A stretch of DNA of 64,000 nt, taken from the NCBI GenBank assembly GCA_963738345.1, contig CAVTWI010000002.1, forward strand, positions 434,001 to 498,000, in the 5' to 3' direction. Origin of the DNA: Bog-159 sp963738345. GTDB lineage: Bacteria > Acidobacteriota > Terriglobia > Bryobacterales > Bryobacteraceae. A program made the translations under genes and the position numbers. The first letter of the stretch is position 1, and every line of letters begins with the position of its first letter. Shown piece by piece: positions 28,743 through 36,483 of this stretch. A model generated the notes under the pieces. It was not told the origin of the DNA. It did no database searches and was given only the letters and a program-made list of their open reading frames with translations.

Positions 28743-29618
28743 ATGACTCCCAGCAGATCCCTCAAGGCAGGTGAGCGCGCCAGCCCCATCTACAAACAAT
28801 ACCGCCTGGAATCGTGGGACGCGTTTCTCAAGATCATCACCGGCTCGCCTTATTCCAACTGGGCGTTTCGCGGCCATCGCAAGGAAGCCTGGCGGCTGAA
28901 TAGCGCGCTTTCGCGATACTTTCGCGTGTTTCGGATTGACCGCCGGGCGTGGCCGCAGCAGGAAGGCCGCATCCTGCGCGTGTTCAAACGCAAGGCGCAC
29001 CAGTTCTTCCCACAGCCTCCGGCACCGGAAGACGACTTTCAATGGCTGGCCCTGATGCAGCATCACGGCGCGCCCACGCGTTTGCTCGATTTCACATGGT
29101 CGCCCTACGTGGCGGCATTCTTCGCGTTGGAGCGCGCCACCACGGATGCAGCCGTATGGGCGCTGAACCCCGCCAACATCAGCGCCGGCGGCATCCGGCG
29201 ATCCGCTAAATCGCAGCGGCCGGCCATTACCACGCGCAGCATGGATCCGCGGCACAAAGGCAATTTCGCGCGCTATTTTCTGAAGGGCGACCGCGAATTC
29301 ATCTGGCTCGGCGAACCGGACACCATGAACCGCCGCCTGATCGCGCAGTCCGGAACATTTGCGCTACCCGGTGTATTGGATAAGCCCATGGAAGAAATCG
29401 TGCATCAGTATCGCGAGCCGAAGGATATGATGGCCAAGTTTATCCTGCCTGCCGCAAAGGTCCGCGAGACGGGCCTGCGCGAACTCTACCGCATGAACAT
29501 CACGCATGCGACTCTGTTTCCCGATCTTGATGGTTTGGCGCGCTCCCTGGCTTACGAACTCGAGTTTCACTGGGCCTACAATCCGCGCACCATGGAATCT
29601 TTCAGGACGGAGGATTAG
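28743..29618 (+). CDS. FRG domain-containing protein
   Basis: 291 residues, no signal peptide. The FRG domain occupies about 20-130: SNWAFRGHRKEAWRLNSALSR, then WLALMQHHGAPTRLLDFTWS and PYVAAFFAL, the diagnostic motifs. Its biochemical role is unknown; FRG proteins occur alone, in phages and in mobile or defence contexts. The C-terminal 120 residues are mixed and include a possible second lobe. The TAG stop is directly followed by the GTG of the ATP-grasp gene, so the two are translationally coupled. Confidence 0.85.
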   Translation: MTPSRSLKAGERASPIYKQYRLESWDAFLKIITGSPYSNWAFRGHRKEAWRLNSALSRYFRVFRIDRRAWPQQEGRILRVFKRKAHQFFPQPPAPEDDFQWLALMQHHGAPTRLLDFTWSPYVAAFFALERATTDAAVWALNPANISAGGIRRSAKSQRPAITTRSMDPRHKGNFARYFLKGDREFIWLGEPDTMNRRLIAQSGTFALPGVLDKPMEEIVHQYREPKDMMAKFILPAAKVRETGLRELYRMNITHATLFPDLDGLARSLAYELEFHWAYNPRTMESFRTED

Positions 29619-30872
29619 GTGCCGCGCCTCTTATTGTTCGCGGCCACTACCGGCTATCAGATTCGCGTATTCGCGGAAGCGGCGCAGCGCTTGAACGTGG
29701 ACCTGACGCTGGCCACCGATCGCTGCCATGTGCTCGAGGACCCGTGGGGTGACCGCGCCGTTCCGGTGCGCTTTGGAGATGTGCCGCGATCGCTGGCTGC
29801 GCTGCGAGGAATGTCGTTCGACGCGGTGGCTGCGGTAGGTGACGCACCCGCCGTACTGGCGGCGGAAGTAGCGTGCGCGCTGGACATACCGTTTCATCCG
29901 CCGGCGGCGGTGCGCGCATGCCACAACAAATACTTGGCGCGCCGTTTGTTCAACGCGGCCGGCCTGCCTGTGCCGGGATTCTCTCGCGTACCGTTGAACA
30001 CCGATGCGGAAATGGCCGCAGCCGGAGCGCGGTATCCGTGCGTGTTGAAGCCGCTGGGATTGTCTGCCAGCCGGGGCGTGATCCGCGCCAACGATCCGCA
30101 CGAGTTTTGCGTGGCGTTTGCGCGCATCAAGGCGCTGCTCGAAAGGGCTCCGGATATTCGCACCGACCGCGCCGCAGAGATTCACCATCTGCAGGTTGAA
30201 GACTACATTCCGGGCCGCGAATTCGCGCTGGAAGGAATCGTCAGCCACGGCACGCCGCGCATTCTGGCGATCTTCGACAAGCCGGATGAACTGGCGGGTC
30301 CGTTCTTTGAAGAGACGATCTACGTAACGCCGTCACGCGAGAGCGACGATGCGCAACAGGCCATGCGCGAGGTGGTGGAACGCGCCGTGCGCGCACTGGG
30401 CCTTTATCACGGGCCTTTCCACGCCGAACTGCGCTTCAACGAGAAGGGCGCCTGGATTCTTGAAATAGCTGCGCGGCCTATCGGCGGGTTGTGTTCGCGA
30501 GCGCTGCGATTCGGCGACGGCATGCCACTTGAAGAACTGGTGTTGCGGCACGCCATTGGGGAAGACGTTGCGAAGTTGGAATTGCAGGATGCCGCGTCCG
30601 GCGTGATGATGATCCCTATCCCTCGCGCCGGAGTTTACGAAGACGTGGCAGGAGTGGAGGAAGCGCGCGAGGTAGAGTGCGTCGACGACGTAATCGTAAC
30701 GGCCAAAGGCGGGCAGAGATTGGTCCCCCTGCCGGAGGGTGCGTCTTATCTGGGTTTCATTTTCGCGCGCGGGAGCGATCCGGGCCGAGTGGAACGGGCG
30801 CTGCGTTTGGCGCACGCCAAGTTGTCTTTTCGAATTGCAATGGCGCTGCCCACGGTGGGTGGGGCGGCATGA
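29619..30872 (+). CDS. ATP-grasp ligase, L-amino-acid-ligase type
   Basis: 417 residues from a GTG start supported by GGAGG at 29609-29613, 5 bases upstream. The pre-ATP-grasp domain (1-100) leads to ACHNKYLARRLFNAAGLPVP. ATP-grasp motifs are YPCVLKPLGLSASRGV, EDYIPGREFALEGI and the Mg site AELRFNEKGAWILEIAARPIGG. The last third (VMMIPIPRAGVYEDVAGVEE) resembles the C-terminal domain of L-amino acid ligases, which join two amino acids into a dipeptide. Its substrates cannot be read from sequence; a biotin-carboxylase-like role is unlikely because of that end. Coupled to the FRG gene before it and LysE after it. Confidence 0.85.
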   Translation: MPRLLLFAATTGYQIRVFAEAAQRLNVDLTLATDRCHVLEDPWGDRAVPVRFGDVPRSLAALRGMSFDAVAAVGDAPAVLAAEVACALDIPFHPPAAVRACHNKYLARRLFNAAGLPVPGFSRVPLNTDAEMAAAGARYPCVLKPLGLSASRGVIRANDPHEFCVAFARIKALLERAPDIRTDRAAEIHHLQVEDYIPGREFALEGIVSHGTPRILAIFDKPDELAGPFFEETIYVTPSRESDDAQQAMREVVERAVRALGLYHGPFHAELRFNEKGAWILEIAARPIGGLCSRALRFGDGMPLEELVLRHAIGEDVAKLELQDAASGVMMIPIPRAGVYEDVAGVEEAREVECVDDVIVTAKGGQRLVPLPEGASYLGFIFARGSDPGRVERALRLAHAKLSFRIAMALPTVGGAA

Positions 30873-31492
30873 ATCAGGCCGAACTTCTCGTCAAAGGGAT
30901 ACTGGCTGGGATCGCGATTTCGGCGCCGGTCGGCCCCGTCAATGTCCTGTGCATGTCGCGCACTCTGACCAAGGGCCGCATGGCGGGCGTGGTCTCGGGA
31001 GCGGGCGCGGCTGCGGCGGATACGTTCTACGGCGCGATGGCCGGGTTCAGCATCAGCTTCGTGATTCAGTTTCTGTTGCGGGAGGAGTTCTGGATACGCC
31101 TCTTCGGCGGCTTCCTTTTAATCGGCATCGGCTTCCTTTATTACTTCAAGAAACCGCAATCACTGAAGGAACAGAAGAACGAAGCGGCGCACTCGGATTT
31201 CATCACTGCGTTCCTATTGAACCTTACCAATCCGACCGTAGTGCTGTCTTTCCTGGCCCTCCTGGCGGCGCTCGGCATGGGCGAAAAACGGCCGCCGCTG
31301 CTGACTTTGTTGGTGGTGGGCGGAATCTTCACCGGTTCCATGCTGTGGTGGATCATCCTTACTACCGCGACGAATCACTTCCGCGACCGCTTCGATGACA
31401 AAGCCATGTTGTGGATGAACCGCATTGCCGGGGTCGCTATTGGTGCGTTCGGCGTTCTCACCTTGATCCTCAGCCGCTGGCACGCCAAGTAA
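30869..31492 (+). CDS. LysE-family amino acid or small-peptide exporter
   Basis: 207 residues with about six transmembrane helices. The LysE/RhtB start GILAGIAISAPVGPVNVLCMSRTLTKGRMAG is clear in pieces (GPVNVLC, SRTLTKGR), as are LRLFGG-like IRLFGGFLLIGIGFLYYF and the TAFLLNLTNPTVVLSFLAL segment. It exports amino acids or derivatives by proton antiport. The ATG overlaps the stop of the ATP-grasp gene by 4 bases (ATGA), which is strong evidence that the ligase product or a related compound is its substrate. A longer open frame upstream is the ATP-grasp gene read out of frame. Confidence 0.88.
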   Translation: MNQAELLVKGILAGIAISAPVGPVNVLCMSRTLTKGRMAGVVSGAGAAAADTFYGAMAGFSISFVIQFLLREEFWIRLFGGFLLIGIGFLYYFKKPQSLKEQKNEAAHSDFITAFLLNLTNPTVVLSFLALLAALGMGEKRPPLLTLLVVGGIFTGSMLWWIILTTATNHFRDRFDDKAMLWMNRIAGVAIGAFGVLTLILSRWHAK

Positions 31493-31540
31493 CTCCTCTT
31501 TGGAGGATCAGGTGCGGAGTATGCCGCGGGAGAGTTGTCA

Positions 31541-32659
31541 ATGAAGATTCGTTACGCAGTCATAGGTATGGGCAGCATCGCCCAAGAAGCCGTGCTACCC
31601 GCTTTTCAAAATGCTGAAAACTCGGAACTGACCACGCTGGTTTCGGGTGACGACGAGAAGCGCGAAGAACTGGGAAAGAAGTACGGCGTCCGCAAGACGT
31701 ACACTTACGAACAATACGAGCAGTGCTTGGCTAGCGGTGAGGTGGACGCAGTGTATATTGCACTGCCCAACCACTTACACCGGCAGTATGCGGAACCAGC
31801 AGCGAAGGCCGGTATTCATATCCTGTGTGAAAAGCCGCTGGCGCAAAACGAAGACGAGTGCCGCAAGATTATAGATGCCGCCCGCGCCGGTGATGTCCGC
31901 CTGATGACCGCCTATAGGCTGCATTTCGAGGAAGCCAATCTGGAGGCAGTGCGGATCCGCGACTCCGGCCGGTTGGGCGACATCCGTATCTTCGACTCGG
32001 TGTTCTGCCAGCAAGTGGAAGGCAACAACGTTCGCCTGACTAGCGACTTCGAACAGGGCGGCGGACCGCTTTTCGATATGGGTGTATATTGTATCAACGC
32101 GGCGCGCTACTTGTTCCGCGATGAACCGACTGAAGTGATCGGTTTCCGCGGCAACAACGGCGAGAGGCGATTCGAGAAGACCGACGAGATGGTGAGTGTG
32201 GTGCTCCGCTTCCCGCACGACCGCTTGGCTAACTTCACCGTAAGCTTCGGCGCGGAGCATGTTGGCCGCTATACGCTCATCGGCTCCAAGGGAATGCTTA
32301 CCTTGGATCCGTCTTATTCATACGGCAAAGACATCCGTATGAAAGTCACCACCGACGGCAATACAAACGAGCGCATCTTCCCCAGAGGCGATCAGTTCGC
32401 CCCGGAACTGATCTACTTTTCCGATTGCATTTTAAACGGCCGCGAGCCGGAACCGTCGGGCGAGGAAGGCTTGATCGATGTGCAGATTGTGCGTGCAGCC
32501 TATCGCTCCTGCGAGACAGGGCGGGCCATCCCTATCGACACAGCAAAACCTGGCAGCCGCCCGGAGCCTGGCCAGAAGATTCGCCGGCCTCCCGTAGAAG
32601 AGCCTGAGTTACTGCATGCAAGAATGCCCTCGGGCGCGAAAAGCAAGAAGAAGGAATAA
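31541..32659 (+). CDS. Gfo/Idh/MocA-family oxidoreductase
   Basis: 372 residues from ATG 31541 (an in-frame TTG lies two codons earlier). The Rossmann start YAVIGMGSIAQEAVLPAF binds NAD(P). The EKP motif CEKPLAQNEDEC and the middle GGGPLFDMGVYCINAARYLF with DMGVH-like spacing give the sugar-binding half. The C-terminus ends in a basic tail (KSKKKE). It is likely a dehydrogenase of a sugar or cyclitol; the substrate is unknown. It is followed by a strong terminator hairpin and is the last plus-strand gene of the run that starts at 24377. Confidence 0.9.
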   Translation: MKIRYAVIGMGSIAQEAVLPAFQNAENSELTTLVSGDDEKREELGKKYGVRKTYTYEQYEQCLASGEVDAVYIALPNHLHRQYAEPAAKAGIHILCEKPLAQNEDECRKIIDAARAGDVRLMTAYRLHFEEANLEAVRIRDSGRLGDIRIFDSVFCQQVEGNNVRLTSDFEQGGGPLFDMGVYCINAARYLFRDEPTEVIGFRGNNGERRFEKTDEMVSVVLRFPHDRLANFTVSFGAEHVGRYTLIGSKGMLTLDPSYSYGKDIRMKVTTDGNTNERIFPRGDQFAPELIYFSDCILNGREPEPSGEEGLIDVQIVRAAYRSCETGRAIPIDTAKPGSRPEPGQKIRRPPVEEPELLHARMPSGAKSKKKE

Positions 32660-32676
32660 GCGGAAGCAATAAAAAA

Positions 32677-32705
32677 GGCGGTGGGATTGGTTAAGTCCCA
32701 CCGCC
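32677..32705 (-). terminator. Bidirectional rho-independent terminator
   Basis: A perfect 10-bp stem (GGCGGTGGGA with TCCCACCGCC) and a 9-base loop. On the minus strand it is followed by six T, an excellent terminator, although no minus-strand gene ends upstream of it except the DUF6496 gene at 32726, which it serves. On the plus strand the oxidoreductase transcript meets CTTTCC, a weaker tail. Confidence 0.85.
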
Positions 32706-32725
32706 CTTTCCATGTTTGAAAACGT

Positions 32726-33133
32726 CTAGGAGTTAGCCGCCCGAGTGCGAGCGGCCTTTTTGGCAGCCGCACTACGCTTGGCGCTTCCACGCTTCTTGGC
32801 ACTCGCCCGAGCCTGCCGGGAAAGAGCCTGTGGCGATGCCGCGCTACTACCCTCACGCTTTAAGGCTTCCTCTGTCGCTCGCGACCGTTTTGGATTGGGT
32901 TTCCGGCTAGTAGCCTTTGTAGCTTTTTTGCCGGGCGGGGGCTGCAACTTAACCCCCGCTCTCCGCGCCTTCGAGAGCCCGATGGCGATGGCCTGTTTGG
33001 CCGACCGCGCCCCGTGCTTCCCCTCACGGACATGGTCGATCTCTTCACGGACGTATTCGCCAGCTTGTGTCGAAGGCGCTTTACCCTCGGCCTTATCCTT
33101 CTGCGCGCGCCGGGTAGTCTCTTTATCGGGCAT
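32726..33133 (-). CDS. DUF6496 domain protein with histone-like basic tail
   Basis: 135 residues from ATG 33133, chosen because it begins 3 bases after the PRC-barrel stop; the longer frame would overlap that gene. The N-terminal half contains the DUF6496 core (EGKHGARSAKQAIAIGLSKA). The C-terminal half is Lys/Arg/Ala/Ser-rich (KKRGSAKRSAAAKKAARTR), like histone H1 tails, so DNA binding is likely. It is grouped with PRC-barrel and VTT genes, a stress-type arrangement. The stop is followed by the terminator at 32677-32705. Confidence 0.78.
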   Translation of the reverse strand: MPDKETTRRAQKDKAEGKAPSTQAGEYVREEIDHVREGKHGARSAKQAIAIGLSKARRAGVKLQPPPGKKATKATSRKPNPKRSRATEEALKREGSSAASPQALSRQARASAKKRGSAKRSAAAKKAARTRAANS

Positions 33134-33135
33134 GG

Positions 33136-33564
33136 CTAAAAGCTGCTGCCCCCGCGTAACGTTCGAGTTTCGGTTTCCTCCCAATACGGCGTGGCGTCGT
33201 AATAGTCATACACCTCGGATCGCCAAGCTGCATTGGCCATGTCCGGCCAGTTGTTCTTGTCAAAACCGGGAGCATTCTCGAGCGTCTTCTTGTCGGCGTC
33301 GAGGATGAAACACTTCTCGTCCTCATCCACCTTGAGCGCGCTCCATGGCACAGCGAATAGCTTATTACCCATGCCGAGCACGCCGCCGAAAGACAGCACT
33401 GCATAGGCAACCTTGCCGGATTGAAGATCGATCATAATCTCGTCGACTTTGCCGCAATCTTCGCCCGCCGAGTTGCGCACGTTATCGCCCGCCAGAGTAC
33501 TCGCCGCGAGAACCTTTCGATGTTTTCTTTCCGGATCCGTCTGTTTAATTTTGCTGGTTTGCAT
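33136..33564 (-). CDS. PRC-barrel domain-containing protein
   Basis: 142 residues. The PRC-barrel fold is recognisable in STLAGDNVRNSAGEDCGKVDEIMIDL and SGKVAYAVLSFGGVLGMGNKLFAVPW read in pieces. The remaining C-terminal part (NWPDMANAAWRSEVYDYY, ending with a TPYWEE segment) matches stress-induced PRC-barrel proteins. It may act in general stress or membrane-surface binding; no direct function is known. Co-transcribed with the DUF6496 gene. Confidence 0.85.
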   Translation of the reverse strand: MQTSKIKQTDPERKHRKVLAASTLAGDNVRNSAGEDCGKVDEIMIDLQSGKVAYAVLSFGGVLGMGNKLFAVPWSALKVDEDEKCFILDADKKTLENAPGFDKNNWPDMANAAWRSEVYDYYDATPYWEETETRTLRGGSSF

Positions 33565-33604
33565 AAAAGCTCCTTCGCCTTTTACCCTGCACCTTTCGTT
33601 CCGA

Positions 33605-34258
33605 TCAGGCTTGGTTGGGCGCGGGCGTACGTTCTGTCACGCCCCGTGCAGAGTTAGAGGACGAACGGCTACGTTTGATCCAACCGTAGACTGACACGAT
33701 GCTACCTACCGTGCAGATCACAATCAATGCAATCAGTATGGTTTGTACGGCCGGGTTCTGTGACCATTTCAGAATGCTCTCGCCGAACCGTAAGGCCAGG
33801 AAACCCAACACCGTAAAGCGAATCATCCGAGTGACTCCGATAACTGCCAGCAGTCGCCGTCGCGGATATTGCAGCGCCACGGCAGCCATAACGAACGCAG
33901 TGAACGGAAAGGGCGGGGGGACAAGGGAGGCGATGGCCAAGGCTTTACCGGCATTGTCGCCGATCTTCTTTTTCACGCGCGCCAAGCGCTTGGCAGGTAA
34001 ATGCTTCTCCAGGCCCTTCTCGCCCAATGGACGTATGGTAACGTCCAGCAGCAGGCATCCCAAGACCGAGCCTACCGTAGACATCAGCGCATAGTAAAGC
34101 ATCTCGGCAACTTTGGGATGCCTGGCAGTAAGTGCTACAACCAGTAAGTCGTTACCCCATGGGGCAAAGAGGAAAGAGGAGTCGAGAATACCAATAATCA
34201 GAAGCCCGACACCGCCGAATTTTAGTACGAAAGCAAACACCCAGGCCGCGATTCGCAT
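33605..34258 (-). CDS. VTT-domain (DedA/YqaA-like) membrane protein
   Basis: 217 residues with about five hydrophobic helices. The family features are the re-entrant SFLFAPWGNDLLVVALTA segment, STVGSVLGCLLLD and PPPFPFTAFVMAAVALQYPRR, with basic loops between helices. Related proteins act as lipid scramblases or small-molecule exporters; nothing here decides between them. It stands upstream of the PRC-barrel gene on the same strand by 40 bases and probably shares its transcript. Confidence 0.82.
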   Translation of the reverse strand: MRIAAWVFAFVLKFGGVGLLIIGILDSSFLFAPWGNDLLVVALTARHPKVAEMLYYALMSTVGSVLGCLLLDVTIRPLGEKGLEKHLPAKRLARVKKKIGDNAGKALAIASLVPPPFPFTAFVMAAVALQYPRRRLLAVIGVTRMIRFTVLGFLALRFGESILKWSQNPAVQTILIALIVICTVGSIVSVYGWIKRSRSSSNSARGVTERTPAPNQA

Positions 34259-34333
34259 CGGCCCGTAACCCGCATTTAGATTGCCGAAGGCTAAAGTACT
34301 TGCTGCCGGGTAATTTATTCCCGATCTGCCGGG

Positions 34334-35368
34334 TTAGCCCAGCCATTCGGGATTCTTGGCCGTCGAATCGAAATGCGCGGTGGTCTTGAACAACTCATAC
34401 TTTCCCGTCATAGCGGCCTCGCGTGTCTTGCCGGCCAAGGCGGCGATCTGTGGCTGGCTTAACGGTTTGAAATTCTTCACCACGTCGAGGCTTTGCTGCA
34501 GGTACTCCATCTTATCCATGCCGTGGATCACCACGGACGTAGGCTGGCTTAGAGCGTATTGGAGGCACTCGGCAGGAGTGACAGTTTTGCTGTCGAGGAT
34601 AAACTTGCCGCCCATCGGTTTCATGGTTTGCACGGCGATGCCTTTACGCAAGGCGACCGGCATGACCTGGTGGACGAAGCTGCGAAAGCTCCAGTCCATC
34701 ACGTTCGATGGAAAGAGCACGGCGTCGAAATGGAAACCCCGCTCCTTGGCCATCGCTATCATCCGAAGGTGGACGGCGGGATCTTTGTGGCCCGTGAAGC
34801 CGATGAAGCGGATCTTGCCGGCCTTGCGCGCTTCGACGAAAGCTTCGACCGCGCCCCCGGGCGCGAAGAAACGGTCGGGGTCCTCCATGCGGATGGTTTC
34901 GTGGAATTGCAGCAAATCTACGTGATCGGCCTGCAAGCGCTTAAGCGATTCGTCCAATTGTTTGGCCGCGGAGTCTTTGGTGCGGCCATCGACTTTGGTC
35001 ATTAAGAATACTTTTTGGCGATAGCCATCGCGCAGGGCCTTGCCCATGCGGAGTTCATCGCGGCCGGTGCCTTGGTTATAATCCCACGAATTGTCCATGA
35101 AGTTGACGCCCCGGTCGATGGCAGTACGGATGATGCGGATGGCGAGATCTTCTTCCGGGATTTGGCCTATGTGCGAACCACCAACGCCGAGTACTGAGAC
35201 GGTCTCGCCGGTCTTGCCGAAACTGCGGTAGAGCATGTCACCCTTGCGCGTCTCGGTGGGGCGGGGCATCTGCTCGGTGTTGGCGCCGTGGGCCATCCCG
35301 GCAAAGGCTGCTCCTGCCACGGCGGTTCCAAAGAAGCGGCGTCGATTCAGATTGTTTTGAATATCCAT
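34334..35368 (-). CDS. Tat-exported aldo/keto reductase
   Basis: 344 residues from ATG 35368; upstream in-frame codons are not conserved. The leader has the twin-arginine motif NRRRFFGTAV and ends near GMAHGA, so the protein is probably folded with NADP(H) before export. The AKR barrel shows GVGGSHIG, NFMDNSWDYNQGTGRDE with the catalytic Asp/Tyr region, LMTKVDGR with the catalytic Lys and DHVDLLQFHE with the His. This fits the PdxI/YghZ-like class. The substrate is unknown. Confidence 0.88.
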   Translation of the reverse strand: MDIQNNLNRRRFFGTAVAGAAFAGMAHGANTEQMPRPTETRKGDMLYRSFGKTGETVSVLGVGGSHIGQIPEEDLAIRIIRTAIDRGVNFMDNSWDYNQGTGRDELRMGKALRDGYRQKVFLMTKVDGRTKDSAAKQLDESLKRLQADHVDLLQFHETIRMEDPDRFFAPGGAVEAFVEARKAGKIRFIGFTGHKDPAVHLRMIAMAKERGFHFDAVLFPSNVMDWSFRSFVHQVMPVALRKGIAVQTMKPMGGKFILDSKTVTPAECLQYALSQPTSVVIHGMDKMEYLQQSLDVVKNFKPLSQPQIAALAGKTREAAMTGKYELFKTTAHFDSTAKNPEWLG

Positions 35369-35414
35369 AGCCGGAGACGAGCACACTCCCGGCCACCGTG
35401 AGGTTCTTGGCAGG

Positions 35415-35672
35415 TTAGCGGGTATCGCTGCCTGCGGTTAGTCGGTACTGCCGGCGGAAACAGACTTCGCAGCGGTAGGGCAGGCAATTCCAGTAAGTGA
35501 GCAAGTCGTCGATGGGCCCCTTCGGGGAAGAGACATGTAACGCAGTACTGCCGCAGTAATGACAGTTGGGCTTCTTGGAGGCGCGTCTGGCCTGACTGAC
35601 ACTGACCAGGAGGACAGAAAAAACGACGATAGCGCCAAGGAATAAGCCAAGGCCAACGTAGAGGACAATCAT
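35415..35672 (-). CDS. Small membrane protein with double CxxC zinc ribbon
   Basis: 85 residues. One N-terminal transmembrane helix (VLYVGLGLFLGAIVVFSVLL) is followed by a basic segment and a zinc-ribbon-like pair, CHYCGS and CEVCFRR, 32 residues apart. It therefore probably carries a cytoplasmic zinc-bound domain. I do not recognise a named family. The gene stands alone between the aldo/keto reductase and the divergent NTF2-like gene. Confidence 0.7.
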   Translation of the reverse strand: MIVLYVGLGLFLGAIVVFSVLLVSVSQARRASKKPNCHYCGSTALHVSSPKGPIDDLLTYWNCLPYRCEVCFRRQYRLTAGSDTR

Positions 35673-35738
35673 GTGTCGATCTGGACAGTATAGCGAACTG
35701 GCGATCCGTCGTCTTGAAATAGGCTAGAATTGCGTGAC

Positions 35739-36140
35739 ATGGAGAACGCTGTCGTCCACGCGTTTATGAATGCGATTAACAGGCAGAACGTGGAAGACTT
35801 GGCTGCATTGATGACTGCGGACCATGTCTTCATCGACGGACTGGGAACGCGAGTTAGCGGCAGGGATCAGATGAAGAAGGCTTGGGGCGGTTATTTCGGG
35901 ATCGTGCCGGACTACACGGTCACGGCCGACGAAACATTTTCGAACGGGGACGTGGTGGTGGTTCTGGGGATGGCGCGCGGGACGTACGCCGGCGGCGGTG
36001 CCCTGAAAGCCGAGAACGCATGGCAGACTCCGGCGGCGTGGCGCGCGGTGGTGCGGGACGGACAGATCGCGGAGTGGCGCGTCTATGCGGACAACGAACC
36101 GATCCGGCAGATTATGTCCCGCGACAAGCGCGGCGGCTAA
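35739..36140 (+). CDS. SnoaL/NTF2-like protein
   Basis: 133 residues from ATG 35739. The NTF2-like cone fold is indicated by AFMNAINRQNVEDLAALM, DHVFIDGLGTRVSG and the end TPAAWRAVVRDGQIAEWRVY read in pieces. Members include isomerases, hydrolases and binding proteins with a small hydrophobic pocket, so no reaction can be given. It is cytoplasmic (no signal). It ends 4 bases into the convergent gene. Confidence 0.82.
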   Translation: MENAVVHAFMNAINRQNVEDLAALMTADHVFIDGLGTRVSGRDQMKKAWGGYFGIVPDYTVTADETFSNGDVVVVLGMARGTYAGGGALKAENAWQTPAAWRAVVRDGQIAEWRVYADNEPIRQIMSRDKRGG

Positions 36141-36385
36141 TAGGCTGGGCTGGGCGGAGCTACGGACCAGTTTGCGCCGCGGCGGGCCTTGATGGCGTCG
36201 AAATCGAGGCGGGCCAGCGAGTCGCGGTTTTCGGGCAGGGTAAGTTCCCAGAGCGGAAAGAAGTCGGCGCCTACGTCGAGGCCTTCCTGGTATCCGCGGG
36301 GTCCGAAGACGATTTCATGGCAAGCGTCCAGGCCTAACTTACACAAGTCTTCGGCTAACTGTACGGGGTTATCGAATTGGATCAC
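36137..36385 (-). CDS. Small hypothetical protein
   Basis: 82 residues from a GTG at 36385, with GAGGA about 9 bases upstream. Content is acidic with one Cys pair (LCKLGLDACHEIVFGPRG). I find no family. It is supported by the ribosome site, a complete frame and tight placement against the NTF2-like gene, with which it shares 4 bases tail to tail. Confidence 0.5.
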   Translation of the reverse strand: MIQFDNPVQLAEDLCKLGLDACHEIVFGPRGYQEGLDVGADFFPLWELTLPENRDSLARLDFDAIKARRGANWSVAPPSPAY

Positions 36386-36483
36386 AGAGCGGTCCTCACG
36401 CTAACCAGTAGACACCAGTCGAGGTGCGCCGCCAAGCGGGGTGGGTTAAAGCGGACGAGTAGTCCGATTCGACCTAGCGCTTC

